35,903 nucleotides of DNA. Source: JAICMB01 sp035295125. Its GTDB lineage: Bacteria > Acidobacteriota > Terriglobia > Bryobacterales > Bryobacteraceae. Both the position numbers and the translations under genes were made by a program. This document shows positions 16,859-23,415 of this stretch, piece after piece. The DNA is taken from contig DATGJP010000057.1 in NCBI GenBank assembly GCA_035295125.1, positions 1 through 35,903 on the forward strand, written 5' to 3'. Position 1 is the stretch's first letter; each line of letters opens with the position of its first letter. Under the pieces are notes generated by a model. That model worked only from the letters and a program-made list of their open reading frames with translations. It had not been told where the DNA came from and searched no databases.

Positions 16859-18004
16859 GTGCGGCGAAGAGCTTTCCTGATCTTGCCAGCCCTGGCGTTG
16901 CGCGCCGGGCAGAAGCTCGACATCAACGGCATTGAGCATAACCGGGTGTTGGCCGCCGCCGACAGATATCTAAAGCAGCGGCCGGTTACCATCACGGCGG
17001 CGCACAGCTCACGCAGCGCGGGCGGCCCGCACGATTTCTTCTCGGAGGGCGATTACTGGTGGCCCGACCCAGCCAATCCGAATGGACCTTACATCCAGCG
17101 CGACGGCATGACCAATCCGGACAACTTTGTTGCGCACCGCCAGGCGCTGATGCGTTTCAGCGTGCAGGCGGGCGCATTATCGGCTGCCTGGGCCATTACC
17201 CGGCAGCGCCGGTATGCCGACCACGCAGCAGCCCATCTATGCGCCTGGTTTCTGGACGAACGGACACGGATGAATCCAAACCTGCAGTACGCGCAGGCCA
17301 TTCATGGGCGCACCACGGGGCGGGGAATCGGCATTATTGACACCATTCACCTGGTGGAGATTGTGCGCGGCGCGAGCGTCATCGAGAATTCCGGCGCGCT
17401 GAAGACGGCCGAGCGAGACGGCATTCGAGACTGGTTCTCGTCGTACCTGAACTGGCTTACCACCAGCAAGAATGGAGGCGAGGAGAGGGACGCGAAGAAT
17501 AATCACGGCACTTGCTGGGTGATGCAGGCGGCCGAGTTTGCCCGTTACACCGGGAATCGCGGGGTCACGGACTTCTGCCGCGAGAGATTCAAGACGGCGC
17601 TTTTGGGGCAGATGGCTCCCGATGGTAGTTTTCCCCAGGAATTACGTCGAACGAAGCCTTACGGTTATTCCCTGTTCAACCTGGAGACGATGGCGGCAGC
17701 CTGTCAGATCCTTTCGGGATCATCCGGGGAGGACCTCTGGCGTTTTGAATTGCCGGATGGCCGAAGCTTGAGGCGCGGAGCGGCGTTTATGTACCCGTAT
17801 ATCGAGGACAAGTCGAAGTGGCCTTATCCGCCGGATGTGATGTATTACGATCAGTGGCCGATGCGGCAGGTCAGTCTGTTGTTCGCCGGACTGGCCTATG
17901 ATGAGGTGAAATTCACCGATCTCTGGCGCAGGCTTCGCGCTGATTCAACGGTGGAAGAGGTAATTCGCAATTACCCGATTCGGCAACCGGTTTTGTGGTT
18001 GTAG
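16859..18004 (+). CDS. Alginate lyase family protein (PL5-like)
   Basis: A 381-residue protein matching the alginate lyase fold (alpha/alpha barrel, Pfam alginate_lyase). Visible signatures are DYWWPDPANPNGPYIQRDG (about 65-83) and NNHGTCW (214-220), whose Asn/His pair corresponds to the catalytic NNH of PL5 enzymes, with aromatic-rich helices after it (YGYSLFNLETMAAACQIL). The N-terminus RRRAFLILPALALRAG looks like a short export signal. It probably cleaves a polyuronate by beta-elimination; many relatives act on substrates other than alginate, so the specificity is open. It is divergent from the LacI-family gene, with a shared 70-base control region carrying operator C. Confidence 0.87.
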   Translation: MRRRAFLILPALALRAGQKLDINGIEHNRVLAAADRYLKQRPVTITAAHSSRSAGGPHDFFSEGDYWWPDPANPNGPYIQRDGMTNPDNFVAHRQALMRFSVQAGALSAAWAITRQRRYADHAAAHLCAWFLDERTRMNPNLQYAQAIHGRTTGRGIGIIDTIHLVEIVRGASVIENSGALKTAERDGIRDWFSSYLNWLTTSKNGGEERDAKNNHGTCWVMQAAEFARYTGNRGVTDFCRERFKTALLGQMAPDGSFPQELRRTKPYGYSLFNLETMAAACQILSGSSGEDLWRFELPDGRSLRRGAAFMYPYIEDKSKWPYPPDVMYYDQWPMRQVSLLFAGLAYDEVKFTDLWRRLRADSTVEEVIRNYPIRQPVLWL

Positions 18005-18049
18005 CACTGAGAGGATTCCGGTGGTCGGCGCTTAGTTTTCCACGAAGGA

Positions 18050-18105
18050 GAGGCGTTTTGAAGTGGTTTTCGCCTGTCCTTTCTCGTTGACGTGCAAAGG
18101 CAGGC
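18050..18105 (+). repeat. Hairpin repeat, copy E (degenerate)
   Basis: The right arm and flank CGCCTGTCCTTTCTCG (18071-18086), followed by TTGACGTGCAAAGGCAGG, match copy D at 7948 onwards, but the left arm is decayed. It lies in the spacer between the convergent lyase and recA genes. Confidence 0.6.
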
Positions 18106-18132
18106 TGAACGCTGGCTTCACCGTTCCATAGC

Positions 18133-19170
18133 TCACGCGCCTTGCGCTTGAGCGATGGTCTCGCTTAGCCCGGCGACTGTTCGCAATTCCGCCTCCAACT
18201 TTGCCCGGAGATCGGTGTGCTCGATCAAAAACGCCCGCGCATTGTCGCGGCCCTGGCCGATCCGCTCGCCCTTATAGCTGAACCACGACCCGCTCTTCTC
18301 GATCACGTTCTGCGCGACACCATAATCCAGCAGATCTCCTTCGCGCGAGATGCCTTCGCCATAAAGAATGTCGACCTCAACCTCGCGGAACGGGGCGGCT
18401 ACTTTGTTCTTCACCACCTTGATTTTGGTACGATTGCCGACCACGCTGTCGCCGTCTTTGATCGCCGCCGCCCTCCGAACCTCGACGCGCACCGAGGAAT
18501 AGAACTTGAGGGCACGGCCACCGGTGGTGGTTTCGGGATTTCCGAACATGACGCCAATCTTCTCACGCACCTGATTGATAAAGACCAAGAGAGTATTGGT
18601 CCGCGCCACCGTACCCGTCAACTTGCGCAATGCCTGGGACATCAGGCGAGCATGTAGTCCCATAAAACTGTCGCCCATTTCACCTTCCAGTTCCGACTTC
18701 GGCACCAACGCCGCTACGGAATCCACAACAGCAATAGCGATCGCTCCGGAAGCCACCAAGGCGCCGGTGATCTCGAGGGCTTGCTCGCCGTAATCGGGCT
18801 GCGAAACGATGAGATTGTCAACATCTACGCCGAGCCTGCGAGCGTATTTGGGGTCCAGGGCATGCTCTGCATCGATGAAGGCCGCCGCTCCTCCGGTGCG
18901 ATTTGCCTCGGCGATTACCTGAAGCGCCAAGGTGGTTTTGCCGGAGGACTCCGGGCCAAATACCTCCACAACGCGCCCGCGTGGAAAGCCGCCGACGCCA
19001 AGCGCTGCGTCGAGAGAAATGGAACCGGTCGGGATGGCGGTGACGGGAAGCGCATTTCGCGATCCCAGCCGAAGGACCGAGCCTTTCCCAAACTGCTTCT
19101 CCATTTGATTCAGCGCGGCGTCGATAGCGCGTTGCCGCGCGGCGGAGTCGAGAGTTGTTGCAGCCTGCAC
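18133..19170 (-). CDS. recA: Recombinase RecA
   Basis: A 345-residue RecA, the usual length. Walker A is GPESSGKTT (72-80), Walker B is AIAVVDSV, and loop L2 is GNPETTTGGRALKFYSS. The N-terminal polymerisation helix (AIDAALNQMEKQFGKGSVLRLG) is intact. It forms filaments on single-stranded DNA, drives strand exchange and promotes LexA self-cleavage. The start is GTG 19170, without an obvious ribosome site. It is divergent from a TPR gene, with 87 bases between them. Confidence 0.98.
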   Translation of the reverse strand: MQAATTLDSAARQRAIDAALNQMEKQFGKGSVLRLGSRNALPVTAIPTGSISLDAALGVGGFPRGRVVEVFGPESSGKTTLALQVIAEANRTGGAAAFIDAEHALDPKYARRLGVDVDNLIVSQPDYGEQALEITGALVASGAIAIAVVDSVAALVPKSELEGEMGDSFMGLHARLMSQALRKLTGTVARTNTLLVFINQVREKIGVMFGNPETTTGGRALKFYSSVRVEVRRAAAIKDGDSVVGNRTKIKVVKNKVAAPFREVEVDILYGEGISREGDLLDYGVAQNVIEKSGSWFSYKGERIGQGRDNARAFLIEHTDLRAKLEAELRTVAGLSETIAQAQGA

Positions 19171-19203
19171 GTCAATGCAGTGTCAATTGGCGCGCAAAGC
19201 TCT

Positions 19204-19217
19204 CAAACTAAAGTTTG
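19204..19217. repeat. 14-bp perfect palindrome-type element upstream of recA
   Basis: CAAACT-AA-AGTTTG lies 34 bases upstream of the recA start and 40 bases upstream of the divergent TPR gene start. It could be a regulator site for recA, or one of the common dispersed repeats of the form 'AAACTAAAGTTTGCCCTAC'. Confidence 0.45.
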
Positions 19218-19257
19218 CCCTACACCTCTGCCGATCTTCGGAGTAGGCGAACCCTCT

Positions 19258-20292
19258 ATGAGTATCTTCAATACGCTGATCCGGGTAGCCGCGTGGATCA
19301 CACCTTGGGCCCAAAGGCGATATCGGGCGTTCAACGCGAACCGCACCGAGGCGGAGTATCATCTTCGCACCGGCAACTTCAGCGAGGCTGAAAAGAGCCT
19401 GCTGGTGGTTTACGCCGAGGCCGAGCGGCGCCGGTCGTTGCGGTCGCGCAAAATCGAAGTCCTGCTGCAATTGGCCGAAGCCCGCCGCCGCCAGAACAAG
19501 CTCGCGGAAGCGGAAGCCACGGCCTCCGACGCGATGATGATGGGCGGCGGGAAACCGCACGCGCGGGCCATGGAGGAACTCAGCAAAATCTACGTCGATC
19601 AGGGCCGCTTCGCAGAAGCCCTCGATCTGGCGCAACGGGCCCTTCAGCACGCAGAATCCGGTAAACCCGATCCGCTCCTGTCGGCGCAGCTCACTTATGG
19701 ACTGGCGACCATTGAGTCACGTATGAACGACGCTGCCAACGCCCGGAAGCATCTTCACGAATCGATCCAGCTCTATGAGCTGGGTTACGGCGCGGATCAT
19801 CCGGAAACCGCTAACCGCCTTTCGGAATTTGCCATCCTGCTGGCGAAGGAAGGGAACCACACTGACGCGCTGACTTGTATCCAGCGCGCTTACAAGATTC
19901 ATCAGCGGACCGCAGGCCCCCATTCTCCTGAAGCTGTAATGGACTTGCAATGCATAGCGGAAGCTCTGCATGATAAAGGCGACCTGGAACAGGCGGCGGA
20001 ACAGTACGAGAAGGTCCTGCGCTTCAAGGAGAAGCAGGTCGGAGTTCAACCTCTCGAATATGCCAAACTGCTGCTCCGCGCCGCCGATCTATATCTGTCG
20101 ACGGACAACTATCCCCGAGCGTACGAACTGCTGCACCAGGCCGTATCGATGCTCGAACGGTATCCCGAGCAGTTGGCGGAAGCGAGTGAGCGTCTGGCAT
20201 TCGTCTACGACATCTCGGGTAGAACCGCGGATGCGGAAAAGGCCCGGAAGCGCGCTCATGACGCCAGGATTAAAGCACTACATCCGGTTTAA
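19258..20292 (+). CDS. Tetratricopeptide-repeat protein
   Basis: 344 residues from ATG 19258. The product is almost wholly helical, with repeated TPR pairs, for example AEYHLRTGNFSEAEKSLLVV, LSKIYVDQGRFAEALDLAQR and IAEALHDKGDLEQAAEQYEK; about seven to eight repeats of 34-42 residues can be counted, several of the TPR_12 type with HPETA. There is no signal peptide; the first 20 residues are mildly hydrophobic (IFNTLIRVAAWITPWAQRR). It is likely a protein-interaction scaffold; the partner is unknown. An upstream in-frame extension to 18781 runs antisense to recA and is rejected. Its TAA (20290-20292) directly abuts the stop of the convergent response regulator gene. Confidence 0.85.
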   Translation: MSIFNTLIRVAAWITPWAQRRYRAFNANRTEAEYHLRTGNFSEAEKSLLVVYAEAERRRSLRSRKIEVLLQLAEARRRQNKLAEAEATASDAMMMGGGKPHARAMEELSKIYVDQGRFAEALDLAQRALQHAESGKPDPLLSAQLTYGLATIESRMNDAANARKHLHESIQLYELGYGADHPETANRLSEFAILLAKEGNHTDALTCIQRAYKIHQRTAGPHSPEAVMDLQCIAEALHDKGDLEQAAEQYEKVLRFKEKQVGVQPLEYAKLLLRAADLYLSTDNYPRAYELLHQAVSMLERYPEQLAEASERLAFVYDISGRTADAEKARKRAHDARIKALHPV

Positions 20293-20766
20293 CTAGCTTC
20301 CGTACCGCACTTGCGGCGGAGCCGGCGACAAACCGGTTCGGATGGCCTCCGGGTATTCCACATTATGGAGCCAGAAATTCGCAAACGCGTTTAGCCGTGA
20401 CTCGGTCTCCTCGAGGTCGGACGGCTTTAACATGTAGGCGCAGGCTCCCAACTGATAAGCCTTGCGAATATCCGCCGGATTCTGGGAGACGCTGTATACG
20501 ATCACTGGAAGATGGCGGGTCTCTGAGTTGGCCCGAATGACATTGAGCACTTCGTGCCCGTTCAGCAGCGGAATATTGAGGTCGATCACCACGAGATCGG
20601 GGAAGGGAAGCGCCTTAAATTTTCCCCGGCGAAACAGCCGGTCCAACGCTTCGGCGCCGTTTGTCGCGGTGGTGACGTTATAGTTGCCTTCCACGAGGCG
20701 TGTAAACTCCGCAGCGTCCTCGGGATTGTCTTCTACTAAGAGAATTTCGATCTTTTGACGCCACAT
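20293..20766 (-). CDS. Single-domain response regulator (Rcp1/CheY-like)
   Basis: 157 residues from ATG 20766; in-frame ATGs at 20790 and 20826 are also possible and no start has a clear ribosome site. It has a complete receiver: acidic pair E12/D13 in ILLVEDNPEDA, phospho-acceptor D62 in VVIDLNIPLLNG, switch S92 in VIVYSVS and K114 in YMLKPSD. No output domain follows, only a short tail, so it signals by protein contact. The EDNPED and LNIPLLNG forms are those of Rcp1-type regulators, which usually pair with PAS/GAF histidine kinases. No kinase gene is adjacent; a multi-PAS kinase lies 17 kb away at 893-3118. Confidence 0.92.
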   Translation of the reverse strand: MWRQKIEILLVEDNPEDAAEFTRLVEGNYNVTTATNGAEALDRLFRRGKFKALPFPDLVVIDLNIPLLNGHEVLNVIRANSETRHLPVIVYSVSQNPADIRKAYQLGACAYMLKPSDLEETESRLNAFANFWLHNVEYPEAIRTGLSPAPPQVRYGS

Positions 20767-20874
20767 AGTTGCAGCGCGAGCTTCGTCCATTTCACATCGG
20801 AAGTAACGCCCGCAGCCCTCAACCATTAGATTCAGAACAGGGAATCCAGTTACGACTATACGGCCTGCGATTTT

Positions 20875-22077
20875 TTACGAAGAGGTGCGGGAAAACAGGG
20901 AAAGGAGGCCGCCGAAGCTGGAACTGCCCTTCTTGTGGGTTTCCTGGCGGCCGGCGAGGCGGTCTGCGAGACCCATGAGGCTCTTGCCCAGCGTGGTATT
21001 CGGGGGAATGGGTTTGCCCTCAAGCAGGGCCCTTTGGACGGCGTCGTAATCGCTGGGCATGACGTGGTAGATCTCGCTTTGTAGCGCGGTTCCGATGACG
21101 TCGCGGCTCAGACCGACGTGCTTGTCGTAGCGGTTAACGGTGATGTGGATCTTCCAGCGGCCGACGTTATTTGCGTCGAGGTAGGAGAGCGCCCGCTGCA
21201 CCGCCTGAAGCGATGTCAATTCATTGGTGGCGACCAGGACCAGATCGTCGCAGAGCATCGCCTGGCTGAGATTCCAGTCACCGTAGACCGAGCCGGCGTC
21301 GACCACGACGACGTCATACATAGCTCTGGCGTGCTCGAGGATTGGGGTGGCGTCGGTAAGTTCGCTCAATCCTTCGACCAGGGATTCGGGCGACAGCAGA
21401 ATATCGATGCCGTTACGGCTGGTTGTGACAGCCTTCCAAAGGTCGGCGTCGATGTCGTAGGAGCGCTGGAGGATGTCGAGAAAGCTGTAATTGGACTTGA
21501 CCTTCAGAACGAACGACATGGAACCCGCCAGCGGATCGAGGTCGGCGAGCAGGACCCGTTTTGCTCCGTGCCTTTTCAGTTGGAATGCGAGGTTGCAGGC
21601 GATGGTAGTGGAACCCGACCCGCCCTTTGCGGGCATGACGCAATAGACTTTGCCCTGGTTTTCATCCTTGGTAGGCATGGCCTTGGCGATACTGCGTACG
21701 GCAGCCTCGATCTGGTCTTCGGTATAAGGATGTAAGAGGAACTCGGTAGTTCCTTGCCGTAGACAGCGAAGGATAAGGTCCGGGTCGTTGTGGGCGAGGA
21801 CGGCGATGATGGGGGCGGTGTGCGAGAGCTTCAGGATTTCGGGGATGAGGTTCAGAGCGGTATCGCGATGCGAGGTTACGTCCACGAACCACACTACGGG
21901 CTGATGTTCCCGCCAGGCATCCGCAAGTTGAGCCAAGCTGGGGTAGCCCTCGACATCGATCCCGGTAAACGCCGCCACTCGGCGCGTGAAAAGCGGCGTT
22001 AACTCTCGCCGCATCTTCAAGTTAGGACCTAGGAAGAGAGCTTTCCATTTACCGTTGTGTATGACTGTCTCAGCCAC
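20875..22077 (-). CDS. CpaE/TadZ-like pilus-assembly ATPase (MinD/ParA superfamily)
   Basis: A 400-residue protein. The N-terminal 130 residues form a degenerate receiver-like domain (WKALFLGPNLKMRRELTPLF ... VVWFVDVTSH ... GTTEFLLHPYTEDQI) that lacks a normal acidic pocket. A MinD/ParA-type ATPase follows, with the deviant Walker A KGGSGSTT (151-158, signature lysine K151) and the switch region LLADLDPLAGS (176-186). This order is typical of CpaE/TadZ, which place Tad/Flp pilus machinery in the cell. No other tad/cpa genes are in the window, so it is an orphan here. The start is GTG 22077. It is divergent from the LuxR-type regulator. Confidence 0.85.
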   Translation of the reverse strand: MAETVIHNGKWKALFLGPNLKMRRELTPLFTRRVAAFTGIDVEGYPSLAQLADAWREHQPVVWFVDVTSHRDTALNLIPEILKLSHTAPIIAVLAHNDPDLILRCLRQGTTEFLLHPYTEDQIEAAVRSIAKAMPTKDENQGKVYCVMPAKGGSGSTTIACNLAFQLKRHGAKRVLLADLDPLAGSMSFVLKVKSNYSFLDILQRSYDIDADLWKAVTTSRNGIDILLSPESLVEGLSELTDATPILEHARAMYDVVVVDAGSVYGDWNLSQAMLCDDLVLVATNELTSLQAVQRALSYLDANNVGRWKIHITVNRYDKHVGLSRDVIGTALQSEIYHVMPSDYDAVQRALLEGKPIPPNTTLGKSLMGLADRLAGRQETHKKGSSSFGGLLSLFSRTSS

Positions 22078-22206
22078 CGATGTGTGCCTTGGACGGACGG
22101 CTTCGCATCACTGAACCTATGCTTCACATCGGCTGTCCCCAATCTAAACATGAGAGCCTTTTCCTTCTTCCGTAACTATAAGTTCGAACGCCCTTGCCGA
22201 TATGGT

Positions 22207-22227
22207 CCCCAGGCTCTACTCCTGGGG
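22207..22227. other. Perfect 7-bp stem-loop in the divergent cpaE-like / luxR-like spacer
   Basis: CCCCAGG (22207-22213), seven-base loop, CCTGGGG (22221-22227). It lies 65 bases upstream of the LuxR-type gene start, within a probable leader. It could be a regulator site or a leader hairpin. Confidence 0.4.
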
Positions 22228-22291
22228 GGATCAGAACGCTTCGGTCTCCGGATGGCGCGAAAGGGCGGTCTGGAGAAAACGGTAGGCAAAA

Positions 22292-22936
22292 ATGGAAGAA
22301 CAAGCAACAAAACGAATTGCAATCTGCGATACACAGCCTGTCACGGCGGAGGGGCTAAGGGTATTACTCGACTCGGCCCCCGGTTTCGAATTCATCGACT
22401 GGGCGGAAACTCTACAGGTCGGCACCACCCTGGGACGCGCCGGCAAGGTCGACCTGCTCATCGTCGACAAGGCATTCGGAACCCACGCCGTGCTCGACTG
22501 GCTCCGCGATCTCAGGTCGATTGAGTCATCGCCGAGCGTCATCGTCTGGGGTGTCTCCATGACGGAAGCCGAAGCGCTTCGCTTTCTGCAAGCAGGCGCC
22601 AGTGGGATCGTGCGCAAAAGCGCCGGCCTACGCGTCCTGATCTCCTGTATCCAGACCGTCGCAGCGGGTCGCACCTGGATGGAGGACAATGTTTTTCGCG
22701 ACGGCATCCGTCCGGACCGGTATCCCCATTCCGAGTTGACCCCCCGCGAACAGCAAGTCCTCGAACTCGTGGAGCAAGGCTTTAAGAATAAGGAGATCGC
22801 GAGGGAACTCGGCATCCGGCCGGGGACAGTCAAGATCCACTTAAAGCATATCTTCGAGAAGACTGGAGTCCGGGGACGCTATGGGCTGGCGCTCAGCGGT
22901 CTGAAAGGCCGCGGCGTGGTCTCCCTGGCATCCTAA
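22292..22936 (+). CDS. NarL/LuxR-type response regulator with altered receiver
   Basis: 214 residues, ATG 22292 with AGG a few bases upstream. The N-terminal receiver keeps D59 (LLIVDKAF) and K109 (GIVRKSAG), but the usual acidic pair is reduced to C12-D13 in IAICDTQPV and the switch Thr/Ser is replaced around VIVWGVS. It may therefore work without normal phosphorylation. The C-terminal LuxR HTH (149-205) is intact: LTPREQQVLELVEQGFKNKE and GIRPGTVKIHLKHIFEKTGV. It probably activates nearby or remote promoters; the divergent CpaE-like gene shares its 214-base control region. Confidence 0.9.
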   Translation: MEEQATKRIAICDTQPVTAEGLRVLLDSAPGFEFIDWAETLQVGTTLGRAGKVDLLIVDKAFGTHAVLDWLRDLRSIESSPSVIVWGVSMTEAEALRFLQAGASGIVRKSAGLRVLISCIQTVAAGRTWMEDNVFRDGIRPDRYPHSELTPREQQVLELVEQGFKNKEIARELGIRPGTVKIHLKHIFEKTGVRGRYGLALSGLKGRGVVSLAS

Positions 22937-23013
22937 GTTCATCGCAAAACTGCGATCGCCAAGCCTCTTCCGACGTGTGCCGCAAACGCCATCTCGCCCA
23001 AGGCCGGCACTTG

Positions 23014-23055
23014 GCTGAAAGCTGAAAGCTGAGCGCTGATATCTGACCGCTGAAA
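23014..23055 (+). repeat. Six tandem heptamers (GCTGAAA-type)
   Basis: The units are GCTGAAA, GCTGAAA, GCTGAGC, GCTGATA, TCTGACC and GCTGAAA in exact seven-base register with no gaps. They lie in the spacer between the LuxR-type gene and the GlsB-type gene. No open frame covers them convincingly. Confidence 0.85.
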
Positions 23056-23134
23056 CCCGCCCAGCCGACCAGAAATAACCCGGCGGAACCACCCAAGCCA
23101 CCTGTATACTCAACAAAGACCGGAGGTGTTGCGT

Positions 23135-23380
23135 ATGTTGCACATGATTGGACATGCCATTTTCGGGCTGTTCATCGGGTTGGTGGCTCGCGCGGTAATG
23201 CCGGGCCGTCAGCACATGGGCCTGATCATGACCATGATCATAGGCTTAGTCGGAGCCTGGCTGGGCGGCCTCATCGGCCGAATGACGGGAATGTATCGAG
23301 AACCAGGGCATCCCACGGGATGGTTTATGGCCCTTGTGGGAGCCCTGATCCTGTTGTTTATCTACTCGCGGTTCGGATGA
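23135..23380 (+). CDS. GlsB/YeaQ/YmgE-family small membrane protein
   Basis: An 81-residue protein from ATG 23135, which lies eight bases after GGAGG (23122-23126); a GTG at 23126 in the same frame overlaps the ribosome site and is rejected. Three hydrophobic segments are seen: IGHAIFGLFIGLVARAVM, IMTMIIGLVGAWLGGLIG and WFMALVGALILLFIYSRF. The LVARAVMPG turn and the glycine-rich second helix are characteristic of the 'transglycosylase-associated' GlsB/YeaQ/YmgE family, inner-membrane proteins linked to stress response and of unclear mechanism. It is convergent with the malic enzyme gene. Confidence 0.92.
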   Translation: MLHMIGHAIFGLFIGLVARAVMPGRQHMGLIMTMIIGLVGAWLGGLIGRMTGMYREPGHPTGWFMALVGALILLFIYSRFG

Positions 23381-23385
23381 TCGAG

Positions 23386-23415
23386 CGCAGGCGGCGGTAC
23401 CTTAGACCGCCTGCG
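23386..23415. terminator. Possible bidirectional terminator hairpin
   Basis: CGCAGGCGG (23386-23394) and CCGCCTGCG (23407-23415) form a nine-pair stem with a 12-base loop between the convergent GlsB-type and malic enzyme genes, and the loop holds the malic enzyme stop codon. There is no T-run, so factor-independent termination is not certain. Confidence 0.4.

Noticed and set aside
18781..19257. In-frame upstream extension of the TPR protein gene
   Set aside because: It runs antisense through the 5' part of recA and has the composition of a shadow frame. The TPR repeats begin only after ATG 19258.
23014..23055. CRISPR or riboswitch from the heptamer array
   Set aside because: The units are seven bases long without spacers, and no ligand-domain structure is seen.
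23386..23415. Classical rho-independent terminator
   Set aside because: The stem is good, but no T-run follows on either strand. It is kept only as a possible terminator.
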